Source: Acidobacteriota bacterium (GTDB taxonomy: Bacteria; Actinomycetota; Acidimicrobiia; Acidimicrobiales; RAAP-2). Taken from it: a stretch of 34,544 nucleotides of DNA. Below, piece by piece: positions 25,410-34,544 of this stretch. Both the position numbers and the translations under genes were made by a program. The stretch's first letter is position 1; each line of letters opens with the position of its first letter. The DNA lies in contig JAGWHY010000013.1 of the NCBI GenBank assembly GCA_028873575.1, forward strand, positions 1 through 34,544, given 5' to 3'. A model generated the notes under the pieces. That model searched no databases, was not told where the DNA came from, and worked only from the letters and a program-made list of their open reading frames with translations.

Positions 25410-27895
25410 CCCTCGACCCGCAACGTTGGACGCTGAAGACGCGCGAGGCGTTTCAAAGCGCCAACACCCAAGCCGCCGCGGCCGGTAACCCCTACGTCAC
25501 GCCGGCGCATCTCCTCCTCGCGCTACTCAATCAGTCCGACGGCGTGGCCGCGCCGCTGCTCGGCGCGGCCGGGCTCGATCCGGTGGCCGTCGCGGCCCAA
25601 CTGAACGAGCGCGTCGCGCGCGAACCACGTAGCGTGGGCGGCTCGCAGCCCGGTCTCTCGCCCGACGCGCGCAAGGGACTCGAATCGGCCGACGAACTGC
25701 GCCACGAACTCGGCGACGAGTTTCTCTCGGTGGACCACGTCCTGGTCGCGTGGGCCGACGAGTTGGGCACGACGCGCGACGCGCTGTTGACGGCGCTGCG
25801 CGCCATTCGTGGCTCGGCCCGGATCACCAGCGAGAATCCCGAAGCCACGTTTCAGTCACTCGAGAAGTACGGTCGCGACCTCACCGCCCTGGCGCGGAGT
25901 GGCAAATTGGATCCCGTCATTGGTCGCGACGACGAGATTCGTCGCGTGATCCAAGTGCTCTCCCGACGGACCAAGAACAACCCGGTGCTGATCGGTGAAC
26001 CCGGCGTCGGTAAGACCGCGATCGTCGAAGGACTGGCGCTACGCATCGTGGAGGGTGACGTCCCCGAGTCACTACGCGATCGTCGCCTCATCGCGCTCGA
26101 CTTGGGGTCAATGGTCGCCGGCGCGAAGTACCGCGGTGAGTTCGAAGAACGACTGAAGGCCGTCCTGCAAGAGATTCACGACGCCGAGGGCCAAGTGGTC
26201 ACTTTCATCGACGAGTTGCACACCATCGTTGGCGCCGGCGCCGCGGAAGGCGCCATGGACGCGGGCAACATGATTAAGCCCCTGCTCGCGCGCGGGGAAC
26301 TGCGTCTGATTGGCGCGACGACCCTCGACGAGTATCGCCAGTACGTCGAAAAGGACGCCGCGTTGGAGCGTCGCTTCCAGCAGGTCTTCGTCGGCGAGCC
26401 CTCCGTCGAGGACACCGTGGCGATCTTGCGCGGACTCAAGGAGCGTTACGAGGTCCACCACGGCGTGCGCATTCAAGACGCCGCGCTCGTCGCCGCGGCG
26501 CGACTGTCGAACCGCTACGTGGTTAATCGCTTCTTGCCCGACAAGGCCATCGACTTGGTCGACGAGGCGGCCTCGCGACTGCGTATTGAGATCGACTCGA
26601 TGCCCACCGAGCTCGACGTCATCATTCGTCGCCTTCGTCAACTCGACATCGAACGCGTGGCGCTCGAACCCGAGAGCGACGACGCCTCCAAGGAGCGCCT
26701 CGCGCGTCTCGAGTCGGAGTACGCCGAACTCAAAGAACAGTCCGACGAGCTCGCCGCGCGCTGGCAGGCGGAGAAGGCGGCGATCACGCGCATTCAAACC
26801 GCGAAGCAGGAGTTCGAGGATCGTCGCGCCGAGGCCGACCGCCTCGAGCGATTGGGCGAGCTCAACGGCGCGGCCGCGTTGCGCTACGGCACGATTCCCG
26901 AACTCGAGCGCACGATCGCCCAGGCCACGAGTGACCTGGCCGCCCTTCAGGCCCACGGCGCGTTTCTGAAAGAAGAGGTCGACGCCGAGGACATCGCCGA
27001 GGTGGTGAGTCGCTGGACGGGCGTGCCCGTGTCGAAGTTGCTCGAAGGTGAGCTCGACAAGTTGGTGCGTCTCGAGGAGCTGTTGCACGCGCGCGTCGTG
27101 GGTCAAGACGAGGCCGTGGTGGCGGTCGCCAACGCGATTCGCCGGTCGCGCGCCGGGCTGTCCGATCCCGGTCGCCCGATTGGCTCGTTCCTCTTTCTCG
27201 GACCGACCGGGGTGGGTAAGACCGAGTTGGCGCGCGCCTTGGCGGAGTTTCTCTTTGACGACGAGCACGCCATGGTGCGTCTCGACCTGAGTGAGTACAT
27301 GGAGAAGTTCTCGGTGTCGCGCCTCATCGGCGCGCCGCCGGGCTACGTCGGTTACGAGGAGGGCGGTCAACTCACCGAGGCGGTGCGCCGGCGCCCCTAC
27401 GCCGTGGTCCTGCTCGACGAGATCGAAAAAGCGCACCCGGACGTCTTTAACATCCTGCTCCAGGTCTTTGACGACGGTCGTTTGACCGACGGCCAGGGAC
27501 GTACCGTCGACTTCACGAACGTCGTCTTCATCATGACGAGCAACTTGGCCCAAGACCCCGCGACGTTCTTTCGCCCGGAGTTCATTAACCGCATCGACGA
27601 CATCATTCGATTCCGCTCGCTCGACGAGAAGGATCTGGCGGTCATCGTGGGCATTCAACTGCGGCGCTTGCGCACGCGCCTGGCCGATCGTCGACTCGTG
27701 CTCGACGTCACCGAGGCCGCGTCACGCCTCCTCGCGGCCGAGGGGTACGACCCGGCCTTTGGCGCGCGACCCTTGAAGCGCGTCATCCAGCGTCGTCTCG
27801 AAGATCCCTTGGCGCTCGCCGTACTCCAGGGCGTCTACAAAGACGGCGACACGATCACCGTCGACGCGCTCGACGGCGTGCTCACCTTCCACTAA
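25406..27895 (+). CDS. clpB: ATP-dependent disaggregase ClpB (Hsp100)
   Basis: An 829-residue Hsp100 protein, shorter than the usual ~850-870. The N domain (1-145) has two Clp repeats ([30 protein letters not shown]). NBD1 has Walker A GEPGVGKT (197-204) and [12 protein letters not shown]. The coiled-coil M domain that distinguishes ClpB from ClpA/ClpC is present (from about residue 405, [19 protein letters not shown], to [13 protein letters not shown]). NBD2 has Walker A GPTGVGKT (599-606) and pore loop GYVGYEEGG. The segment between MTSNL and [10 protein letters not shown] is only 7 residues, clearly shorter than in the homologues I recall. It extracts polypeptides from aggregates with DnaK. 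GTG 25406 overlaps the hspR stop. Confidence 0.96.
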   Translation: MTLDPQRWTLKTREAFQSANTQAAAAGNPYVTPAHLLLALLNQSDGVAAPLLGAAGLDPVAVAAQLNERVAREPRSVGGSQPGLSPDARKGLESADELRHELGDEFLSVDHVLVAWADELGTTRDALLTALRAIRGSARITSENPEATFQSLEKYGRDLTALARSGKLDPVIGRDDEIRRVIQVLSRRTKNNPVLIGEPGVGKTAIVEGLALRIVEGDVPESLRDRRLIALDLGSMVAGAKYRGEFEERLKAVLQEIHDAEGQVVTFIDELHTIVGAGAAEGAMDAGNMIKPLLARGELRLIGATTLDEYRQYVEKDAALERRFQQVFVGEPSVEDTVAILRGLKERYEVHHGVRIQDAALVAAARLSNRYVVNRFLPDKAIDLVDEAASRLRIEIDSMPTELDVIIRRLRQLDIERVALEPESDDASKERLARLESEYAELKEQSDELAARWQAEKAAITRIQTAKQEFEDRRAEADRLERLGELNGAAALRYGTIPELERTIAQATSDLAALQAHGAFLKEEVDAEDIAEVVSRWTGVPVSKLLEGELDKLVRLEELLHARVVGQDEAVVAVANAIRRSRAGLSDPGRPIGSFLFLGPTGVGKTELARALAEFLFDDEHAMVRLDLSEYMEKFSVSRLIGAPPGYVGYEEGGQLTEAVRRRPYAVVLLDEIEKAHPDVFNILLQVFDDGRLTDGQGRTVDFTNVVFIMTSNLAQDPATFFRPEFINRIDDIIRFRSLDEKDLAVIVGIQLRRLRTRLADRRLVLDVTEAASRLLAAEGYDPAFGARPLKRVIQRRLEDPLALAVLQGVYKDGDTITVDALDGVLTFH

Positions 27896-27915
27896 GGGCG
27901 GGTTCGCGCCTCCAG

Positions 27916-27921
27916 TAGACT
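27916..27921 (+). promoter_or_regulatory. Possible -10 element for the purine operon
   Basis: TAGACT lies in the 58-base gap between clpB and purA, 32 bases before the purA GTG. It is a common actinobacterial -10 form, but no -35 is seen at the correct distance, so the call is weak. Confidence 0.28.
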
Positions 27922-27953
27922 GAGGTGGTAACGAGGCAGTCTCGAGGAGTCCC

Positions 27954-29231
27954 GTGCCCGCAACCGTCGTAGTCGGAACCCAGTGGGGTGACGAGGGGAA
28001 GGGCAAGCTGACCGACCTGCTCGCGCGCGACATGGACATGGTCGTGCGCTACCAAGGTGGCCACAACGCCGGTCACCGCATCGTGGTCGACGGCGAAGCC
28101 TTCGCCCTCCAACTCGTGCCGTCGGGCGTGCTCTACCCGCACATCACGCCGGTGATCGGTAACGGCGTGGTCGTCGATCCCGCGGTGCTGCTCGAAGAAC
28201 TCGACAAACTCACCGCGAAGGGCGTCGACGTGTCGCGTCTGTTGGTGTCGGGTAACGCCCACCTGATCATGCCCTACCACCAAGAGCTCGACCGATTGAC
28301 CGAGCGCTTTTTAGGCAAGAACGCGCTCGGCACGACCAAGCGCGGCATTGGCCCCGCCTACGCCGACAAGTCCTCGCGCGTGGGTCTACGCGTCCAAGAT
28401 CTGCTCGACCCCAAGATCTTTCGCGAGAAGCTCGACGTGGTCTTGCACGAAAAGAATCTGATCTTGACCAAGATCTATAACCGACCGGCCCTCAAGGCCT
28501 CGGAGCTCGCCGCGCGTTACCTCGACGAGCTCGCGCCGCGCGTCGCGCCGATGATTGCCGACACCGTCACGGTCGTCCACGACGCGCTGGCGCGCGGTGA
28601 GCGACTCCTCCTCGAGGGGGCGCAGGCCACCTTCCTCGACCTCGACCACGGGACCTACCCCTTCGTCACGTCCTCCAATCCGGTGGCCGGTGGCGCCTGC
28701 ACCGGTTCCGGGCTCGGACCGCGCGACCTGACGGGCATCGTCGGCATCGCGAAGGCCTACGTCACGCGTGTGGGCGCCGGACCCTTCCCGACGGAGCTCG
28801 ACGGCGAGATGGCCGAACTCTTGGTGGAGCGCGGACACGAGTTCGGCACGAACACGGGGCGGCGCCGTCGCGTGGGCTGGTTCGACGCGGTGATGACGCG
28901 TCAAGCGGCGCGACTCAACTCGCTGACCGAGATCGCGCTCACGAAGTTGGACGTGCTCGACACGCTCGACGAGATCAAGGTCGGCGTCGCGTACGAGGCC
29001 CAGGGCGTGCGCTACGAGCACCCGCCCTATCACCAGTCGGTACTGCACGACGTGACGCCGGTCTACGAGACCCTGCCCGGTTGGAAGACCGACCTGACGT
29101 CGTGCACCTCCTACGACGAACTGCCCGCGCGCGCCAAGGACTACGTCGCGTACCTCCAAGAGATCACCGGGGTGCGCATCTCGGTGGTCGGCGTGGGCCC
29201 GGGTCGCGAACAGTTCGTTCGCCCTTCGTGA
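27954..29231 (+). CDS. purA: Adenylosuccinate synthetase
   Basis: A 425-residue enzyme that joins IMP and aspartate using GTP, the first step from IMP to AMP. The P-loop [11 protein letters not shown] near the N terminus, [41 protein letters not shown] and GAGPFPTEL are all present, and length is normal. GTG 27954 has GAGGAGTC upstream. It stands first of the purine genes here. The last bases overlap the purD start (GTGA), so purA and the IMP-pathway genes are coupled. Confidence 0.97.
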   Translation: MPATVVVGTQWGDEGKGKLTDLLARDMDMVVRYQGGHNAGHRIVVDGEAFALQLVPSGVLYPHITPVIGNGVVVDPAVLLEELDKLTAKGVDVSRLLVSGNAHLIMPYHQELDRLTERFLGKNALGTTKRGIGPAYADKSSRVGLRVQDLLDPKIFREKLDVVLHEKNLILTKIYNRPALKASELAARYLDELAPRVAPMIADTVTVVHDALARGERLLLEGAQATFLDLDHGTYPFVTSSNPVAGGACTGSGLGPRDLTGIVGIAKAYVTRVGAGPFPTELDGEMAELLVERGHEFGTNTGRRRRVGWFDAVMTRQAARLNSLTEIALTKLDVLDTLDEIKVGVAYEAQGVRYEHPPYHQSVLHDVTPVYETLPGWKTDLTSCTSYDELPARAKDYVAYLQEITGVRISVVGVGPGREQFVRPS

Positions 29232-30469
29232 GCCGCTGCGTCGTCGTCGGCGCGGGCGCGCGTGAACACGCGCTCGCCTGGGCGCTCGCGAAATCAGCCG
29301 AGGTGATCGTCACGCCCGGTAACGCGGGTATGGCCGCGCACGGGCTGACCTGCGTCGCGACGCCGGCCAGTGAACTCGAGGCCGACCTCTTCGTGATCGG
29401 TCCCGAACAGCCCCTCGTCGAGGGGCTCGCCGACGTGCTGCGCGCGCAGGGCAAGAACGTCGTGGGTCCGGGCGCGGACGGCGCCCGTCTCGAGGGCTCG
29501 AAGGCCCACATGAAGAACTTTCTCGCCGCGGCCGGCGTCCCCACGGCCGATTTTGGGGTGTTCGATGATCTGGAGGCGGCGATCACGCGCCTCCGGAACA
29601 CGCGCCCGCCCTACGTGATTAAGACCGACGGTCTGGCCGCCGGGAAGGGTGTGTTGGTCACGACGGACTTTGACGAGGCGGCGCGTGACCTCGAGGCGAA
29701 GCTGCGTGGCGACGCCTTTGGTGAGGCCGGTACCACCGTCGTCATTGAAGAGGCGCTGCATGGCACGGAGTGCTCGCTGCTGGTGCTCTGTGACGGGAAG
29801 GACCTCTTCGCGCTATCCCCGGCGCAGGACTTCAAGCGCGTGGGCGACGACGACACCGGCGCGAACACCGGCGGCATGGGCGCCTTCGCGCCGCTGGCCC
29901 TACCCGAGGGGGAGGTCGAGCTCATACTGCGCGACGTGCTGGCGCCGACGCTCGCGGAGCTGCGGCGTCGCGGCGTCGACTACCGAGGCGTGCTCTACGC
30001 CGGCGTGATGCGCACCGCGAAGGGTCCGCAACTACTCGAGTACAACGTACGCTTCGGCGATCCCGAGACCCAGGTCCTCGCGCCGCTCTACGACGAAGGG
30101 CTCTACGCGTTGCTGCTCGCGGTCGCGACGGGCCAACTCGAAAAGGTGCGCGCCACGCCGCGCGGCGCCGCGGTCACGGTGGTGCTGGCCGCCGCCGGCT
30201 ACCCGCACGATCCGCGCCGCGGCGACGAGATCGCGGGTCTCGGTGAGGACGGTCAACTCGAAGAGCCCCGCGAGGGCGTCGTCCTCTTTCACGCCGGCAC
30301 CACGCGCGACGACGACGGCTCCTGGCGCACGAACGGGGGACGGGTGCTCGCGGTGACCGCCACCGGCGTCGACGTGCGCGAGGCGCGTCAACGGGCCTAC
30401 GACGCGGCCGCGCTCGTATCCTTTGAGGGTCGAGTATGGCGCCGCGACGTTGCCGCGGGCGTGAGCTAA
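29228..30469 (+). CDS. purD: Phosphoribosylamine-glycine ligase
   Basis: A 413-residue ATP-grasp enzyme (GAR synthetase), the second step of purine synthesis. The N-terminal dinucleotide-like motif [15 protein letters not shown], the ATP-grasp motif [40 protein letters not shown] and [16 protein letters not shown] are all seen. GTG 29228 overlaps the purA stop; the open frame extends upstream inside purA, but those residues are unlike PurD. purB follows after 9 bases with AAAGGAG ahead of its ATG. Confidence 0.96.
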   Translation: MSRCVVVGAGAREHALAWALAKSAEVIVTPGNAGMAAHGLTCVATPASELEADLFVIGPEQPLVEGLADVLRAQGKNVVGPGADGARLEGSKAHMKNFLAAAGVPTADFGVFDDLEAAITRLRNTRPPYVIKTDGLAAGKGVLVTTDFDEAARDLEAKLRGDAFGEAGTTVVIEEALHGTECSLLVLCDGKDLFALSPAQDFKRVGDDDTGANTGGMGAFAPLALPEGEVELILRDVLAPTLAELRRRGVDYRGVLYAGVMRTAKGPQLLEYNVRFGDPETQVLAPLYDEGLYALLLAVATGQLEKVRATPRGAAVTVVLAAAGYPHDPRRGDEIAGLGEDGQLEEPREGVVLFHAGTTRDDDGSWRTNGGRVLAVTATGVDVREARQRAYDAAALVSFEGRVWRRDVAAGVS

Positions 30470-30478
30470 AGGAGCCAG

Positions 30479-31786
30479 ATGATCCCTCGGTACGCCCCCG
30501 CTGACGTCGCGGCCCTCTTTAGCGACGAGGCGCGCTTTGACGCGATGCTCGAGGTCGAACTCGTCGCCGCGGAGGCGCTGGCCGAGCACGGCGTCGTGCC
30601 GCGCGCCGACGCCGCCGCGATGCGCGCGCGCCGTCCCGTGGTCGACGCTGCTTTCGTCGAGGCCGTCGCGCGACGCGAGGCGATCACCAACCACGACACG
30701 GCGGCCTTCGTCGACGTCGTGCAAGACGCCATCGGCATGCCCGAAGGAGCGTGGCTCCACTACGGGTTGACGTCGTCGGACGTGGTGGACACCGCGACGT
30801 GCGTGACGCTGACGCGCGCGATGGACGTCGTGCTGGCCGACGCGACGAAGTTGCGCGACGCGTTGAGCGCGCGCGCCGTCGAAACCATCGACCTGCCGAT
30901 CGTGGGACGCACGCACGGCATGCACGCCGAACCGACCACCTACGGCGCGAAGTTCGCGCTGTTCGCCCTGCAGGTCGAGCGTGATCTGGCGCGCGCGCGC
31001 AAGGCCCGTGAAGGTATCGCGGTGGGCAAACTCTCGGGCGCGGTCGGTACTTTTTCTAACGTCGACCCCGAGGTGGAGTCGTACGTGTGCGCGCGACTCG
31101 GCCTCACGCCGGTGCCCGCGACGCAGGTCATCGCGCGCGATCGCCACGCCGAGGTGCTCTACGCCTGCGCGGCGCTCGGCACCACGATTGAACAGTTCGC
31201 CCTCGAGGTTCGCCACCTCGCGCGGAGCGAAGTGGGCGAGGCCGAAGAGCCCTTCACCCCGGGTCAAAAGGGCTCGTCCGCCATGCCCCACAAGCGCAAT
31301 CCGGTGCTGTCCGAGCGGCTCTGTGGACTCAGCCGCGTACTGCGTGGCTACCTCGTGTCGGGCCTCGAGGACGTGGCGCTCTGGCACGAACGCGACATCT
31401 CGCACTCGAGCGTCGAGCGCGTGATCTTCCCCGACGCGCTGACGCTCACCGTGTACATGACCCGAAAGGCCACGGGGCTGGCTAGTGGGTTGGTGCTGCA
31501 CCCCGAGCGCGCACTCGCCAATTTGACCGAGGGCTCGCGGGGTCTGGTCTTTTCCCAGTCGGTACTGCTCGCCCTGGTGGACGCGGGGTATTCGCGCGAC
31601 GACGCGTACCGCGTCGTGCAGAGCGCGGCGCGGGTCGCCATTGAAGAGCAGCGTAATTTCCGCGAGGTCGTCGTCTCGTCGAGCGACGTCAGGTTGTCGA
31701 GCGACGAACTTGACCAGATCTTCGACCTCGACCGCCTGTTGCGTCACCGCCACCGGATTCTTGACGCCCTGACGTGGCGGGCGTGA
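30479..31786 (+). CDS. purB: Adenylosuccinate lyase
   Basis: A 435-residue fumarase/aspartase-superfamily enzyme acting twice in purine synthesis: on SAICAR and on adenylosuccinate, each time releasing fumarate. The superfamily signature GSSAMPHKRNP is at about residues 265-275, the catalytic His region is VGRTHGMHAEPTTYG, and HYGLTSSDVVDT is typical. ATG 30479 has an ideal AAAGGAG. Having purA, purB and purC side by side puts both PurB substrates' makers in one operon. Confidence 0.97.
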   Translation: MIPRYAPADVAALFSDEARFDAMLEVELVAAEALAEHGVVPRADAAAMRARRPVVDAAFVEAVARREAITNHDTAAFVDVVQDAIGMPEGAWLHYGLTSSDVVDTATCVTLTRAMDVVLADATKLRDALSARAVETIDLPIVGRTHGMHAEPTTYGAKFALFALQVERDLARARKAREGIAVGKLSGAVGTFSNVDPEVESYVCARLGLTPVPATQVIARDRHAEVLYACAALGTTIEQFALEVRHLARSEVGEAEEPFTPGQKGSSAMPHKRNPVLSERLCGLSRVLRGYLVSGLEDVALWHERDISHSSVERVIFPDALTLTVYMTRKATGLASGLVLHPERALANLTEGSRGLVFSQSVLLALVDAGYSRDDAYRVVQSAARVAIEEQRNFREVVVSSSDVRLSSDELDQIFDLDRLLRHRHRILDALTWRA

Positions 31787-32673
31787 ACGTGACGTTACGT
31801 CACCTCTATTCGGGCAAGGTACGCGACCTCTACGAGGTGGACGAGACGCACCTTTTGATGGTCGCCTCGGACCGGTTGAGCGCCTACGACGTCGTGATGC
31901 ACGAACCGATTCCCGATAAGGGACGGGTGCTGACCGGCCTTACCGATTTTTGGCTGGGGGCGTTCGCGTCGTCGGTGGGGAGTTCCTTGGTCTCCTGTGA
32001 CCCTGCGGTGATCGCGTCGCGCGTGGCCACCTTCGCCGATGAACCGGCGTGGTTCGGGCGCGCGATGCTGGTACGACGCGCGACCATGCTGCCCCTCGAG
32101 TGCATCGTGCGCGGGCGACTCGCCGGTCAGGCCTACGAGGAGTACGCCGCGCGTGGCACGGTGCACGGCGCGAAAATGGCGCCGGGGCTGCGCTTGACGG
32201 ACCCCTTCGACGCGCCAATCTTTACGCCGTCAACGAAGGCCGACGAGGGCCACGACCGCAACATCGACTTGGCCGAAGCCGCCCAGATCGTTGGGTCCGC
32301 CGTCCTCGAGGAGGCCCAGGCGATGTGCCTGGACTTGTTTACGCGCGCCGCGGCCCGCTTGGCCGAGGTCGGGATCATCCTCGCCGACACCAAGTTCGAG
32401 CTGGGTTTCGTCGACGGCGCCTTGGTCTTCTGTGACGAGGTCTTGACGCCCGACTCCTCGCGGCTGTGGCCGACCGACGCGGTGCGCGCCGGTGAGACGC
32501 CGCCGTCGTTCGACAAGCAGCCCTTTCGTGACTGGCTCGACGCGCAACACTGGTCGCGCACCCCGCCGCCGCCGCGCCTGCCCGAGGACGTCGTCGAGGT
32601 CACGCGCGCGCGCTACGTCGAGGCGTACGAGCGCGTCACGGGACGTTCACTGCGCGACTGGTACGGTGCGTAG
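31783..32673 (+). CDS. purC: Phosphoribosylaminoimidazole-succinocarboxamide synthase
   Basis: A 296-residue SAICAR synthase of the longer (~300-residue) form. Motifs include LYSGKVRDLYEV, VASDRLSAYDVVM, ECIVRGRLAGQAYEEY and DTKFELGFVDG. It condenses CAIR with aspartate using ATP. GTG 31783 overlaps the purB stop as GTGA, the pattern used at six other joints in this window; GTG 31774 would add three residues and cannot be ruled out. purS starts 3 bases after its stop. Confidence 0.96.
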   Translation: MNVTLRHLYSGKVRDLYEVDETHLLMVASDRLSAYDVVMHEPIPDKGRVLTGLTDFWLGAFASSVGSSLVSCDPAVIASRVATFADEPAWFGRAMLVRRATMLPLECIVRGRLAGQAYEEYAARGTVHGAKMAPGLRLTDPFDAPIFTPSTKADEGHDRNIDLAEAAQIVGSAVLEEAQAMCLDLFTRAAARLAEVGIILADTKFELGFVDGALVFCDEVLTPDSSRLWPTDAVRAGETPPSFDKQPFRDWLDAQHWSRTPPPPRLPEDVVEVTRARYVEAYERVTGRSLRDWYGA

Positions 32674-32675
32674 GC

Positions 32676-32923
32676 GTGAACCACTCCGTCGTCGTCGAAG
32701 TCACGTTGCGTCCCGGTATTGCCGACCCGGAAGGGGCGACCATTGAACGCGCCCTCCCGGCGCTGGGCTTCGCGGGGGTCGCGAACGTGCGCGCCGGGAA
32801 GCTCTTTCGCCTCGACGTCGAGGCCGCGTCGGCCGAGGAGGCCCTCGAAAAGGCGCGGGCGTTGGCCGAGCGGCTCTTGTCAAATCCGGTCATCGAAGAC
32901 GCGCACGTGAGGCTGCGCTCCTC

Positions 32924-32927
<4 letters not shown>
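32676..32927 (+). CDS. purS: FGAM synthase subunit PurS
   Basis: An 83-residue small subunit of formylglycinamidine synthase. It has the VVVEVTLRPGIADPEGATIERALPALGF start and the NVRAGKLFRLDVEA strand typical of PurS. It bridges PurQ and PurL and channels ammonia between them. Its presence, with separate PurQ and a small PurL, shows the three-part FGAM synthase used by Gram-positive bacteria and archaea. The stop overlaps purQ (GTGA). Confidence 0.95.
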
Positions 32928-33594
<667 letters not shown>

Positions 33595-33598
<4 letters not shown>

Positions 33599-34065
33599 AC
33601 GACGCCGACCCTCGCGTCGACGGGTCCGCGACGACGCGTCGCGTCGCCTTGCTCTGTTACGGCGCCGCGGCACTCATCGTCGCCTACTGGGTGGTGTGGT
33701 TCGCGCGTCGCTCGCTGGTCGCCACGAGTACGGCGCCGACGTACGTCGCCTTTGAGCAGGCCTTTCCGCTCGCCGACGGGTTCATCGTGGTCGCGCTCGT
33801 CGCCGGCGCGCGGGCGCTCGCGCGCGGCTCGTCGCGCGCCGTACTCTTCTTGCTCCTCGGCGCCGGAGCCGGTTTGTACCTCGGGGCGATGGACGTGCTC
33901 TACGACCTCGAACACGGCGTCTGGGCCCAGGGCGCGAACGGTCTGATCGAACTCGCGATCAACGTCGTCACCTTCGCCGCCGCCACGAGTTTCGCGCGCT
34001 GGGTCTGGCGCGCGCGTCGTCGCCTCGATCCCGTGTCGGACGACGGGCCCTCGGCGCTCCAGTAG
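33595..34065 (+). CDS. Small four-helix membrane protein of unknown function inside the pur operon
   Basis: A 156-residue protein that I do not recognise. A short basic N terminus (DPRVDGSATTRR) leads into four hydrophobic segments at about 16-36, 48-70, 78-99 and 112-132. The end is basic then polar (RWVWRARRRLDPVSDDGPSALQ). The positive charges after helix 4 suggest cytoplasmic N and C termini. The start is TTG 33595, overlapping the purQ stop (TTGA), the same style as neighbouring joints, so translation is probably coupled. purL begins 9 bases after its stop. Codon use is like the neighbours, so it does not look newly acquired. No catalytic motif is visible; a link to purine transport or to nothing at all in the pathway are both possible. 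Confidence 0.75.
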
Positions 34066-34074
34066 TTTGGTGGG

Positions 34075-34544
34075 GTGAGTAGCGTCCCCGAGCCCCTGCA
34101 CCGGGCCCTTGGACTGACCGATTCGGAACTCGACGCCATTCGCGCCACCTTGTCGCGCGAACCCAATTCGCTCGAACTCGCGCTCTACGGGGTGATGTGG
34201 TCGGAGCACTGCTCGTATAAGTCCTCGCGTCTGCACTTACGGCGCCTCCCCACGACGGCGCCGCACGTGCTGGTCGGCCCGGGCGAGAACGCGGGCGTGA
34301 TCGACGCCGGGGACGGGGTCGCGGTCGCGATTCGTATCGAGAGCCACAACCACCCCTCCGCCATCGAGCCCTACCAGGGCGCGGCGACCGGAGTGGGCGG
34401 TATTTTGCGTGACGTGTTCACCATGGGCGCGCGCCCGCTGGCCGTGATGGACCCCCTGTTCTTTGGCGAGCTCGACGAGGCGCGTCAGCGCTGGCTCGTC
34501 GAGGGCGTCGTCGCGGGGATCTCGGGTTACGGCAACTCGGTGGG
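34075..34544 (+). CDS. purL: FGAM synthase large subunit PurL, N-terminal part (3' end outside window)
   Basis: The frame from GTG 34075 stays open to the right edge (156 residues visible). It reads as the small, bacterial-type Pur[21 protein letters not shown], then [19 protein letters not shown], then the ATP/substrate motif [19 protein letters not shown] and [19 protein letters not shown]. It performs the ATP-driven amidation of FGAR using ammonia from PurQ. GGTGGG lies just before the start codon. It begins 9 bases after the membrane gene and clearly belongs to the same operon. Confidence 0.95.
   Translation, partial: MSSVPEPLHRALGLTDSELDAIRATLSREPNSLELALYGVMWSEHCSYKSSRLHLRRLPTTAPHVLVGPGENAGVIDAGDGVAVAIRIESHNHPSAIEPYQGAATGVGGILRDVFTMGARPLAVMDPLFFGELDEARQRWLVEGVVAGISGYGNSV

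Noticed and set aside
26108-27658. Long - strand open frame (516 codons) opposite clpB
   Set aside because: Same codon-structure artefact; the + strand encodes a complete conserved ClpB.
29081-29227. Upstream extension of purD into purA
   Set aside because: The extra residues are Arg-rich, unlike PurD, and lie wholly inside the conserved purA C terminus.
30032-31753. Longest - strand open frame (573 codons) opposite purD/purB
   Set aside because: It spans two conserved genes antisense and its translation is compositionally odd with no recognisable motif.

Overview
The window is 34.5 kb of dense, GC-rich bacterial chromosome, almost all coding on the + strand. It most likely comes from an actinobacterium (Actinomycetota), possibly of the Acidimicrobiia type. 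The evidence is GTG/TTG starts with GTGA/ATGA stop-start overlaps, an HspR-type heat-shock operon, an EtfD-like membrane Fe-S oxidoreductase, a Dcd of the bifunctional actinobacterial type, a PrpD that closely resembles the mycobacterial enzyme as I recall it, and a PurS/PurQ/small-PurL gene order. The class assignment is an inference and has not been checked against a database.

Region 1 (1-1951): the 3' end of an amidase-signature gene, a tRNA-Gly(CCC) on the - strand, and a divergent membrane-anchored protein of unknown function. The tRNA and that gene appear to share a symmetric divergent promoter. Region 2 (1952-6775): a complete branched-chain/hydrophobic amino-acid type ABC importer (two permeases, two ATPases, one binding protein), closed by a 14-bp GC hairpin. 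Region 3 (6868-12552): a CaiB/BaiF CoA-transferase, a divergent HMG-CoA-lyase-like enzyme, an IclR regulator, 2-methylcitrate dehydratase (PrpD) and 2-methylisocitrate lyase (PrpB). Regions 2 and 3 read as one uptake-and-catabolism unit: import of an unidentified acid or amino acid, activation to a CoA ester, C-C cleavage, and disposal of propionyl-CoA through the methylcitrate cycle. Methylcitrate synthase is not in the window.

Region 4 (12586-20630): bifunctional proline catabolic enzyme PutA, dCTP deaminase Dcd, an EtfD-like quinone reductase that would take electrons from ETF/acyl-CoA dehydrogenases, and the ammonium transporter/PII pair amtB-glnB preceded by a likely nitrogen-control region. 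A phosphoglycerate mutase gene (gpmA) converges on glnB.

Region 5 (21508-27895): dnaK-grpE-dnaJ-hspR-clpB, one tightly coupled heat-shock operon behind a sigma70-type promoter that overlaps a HAIR-like HspR site. Region 6 (27954-end): a purine biosynthesis operon, purA-purD-purB-purC-purS-purQ, then a small four-helix membrane protein of unknown function, then purL, which runs off the right edge.

No CRISPR array, insertion sequence, phage gene or rRNA is visible. No stretch longer than about 230 bases lacks a gene. The most unusual points are the catabolic island with its atypical lyase, the membrane gene inside the purine operon, the regulatory repeats at livH, amtB and dnaK, and a hairpin that shares 17 bases with the tRNA-Gly.
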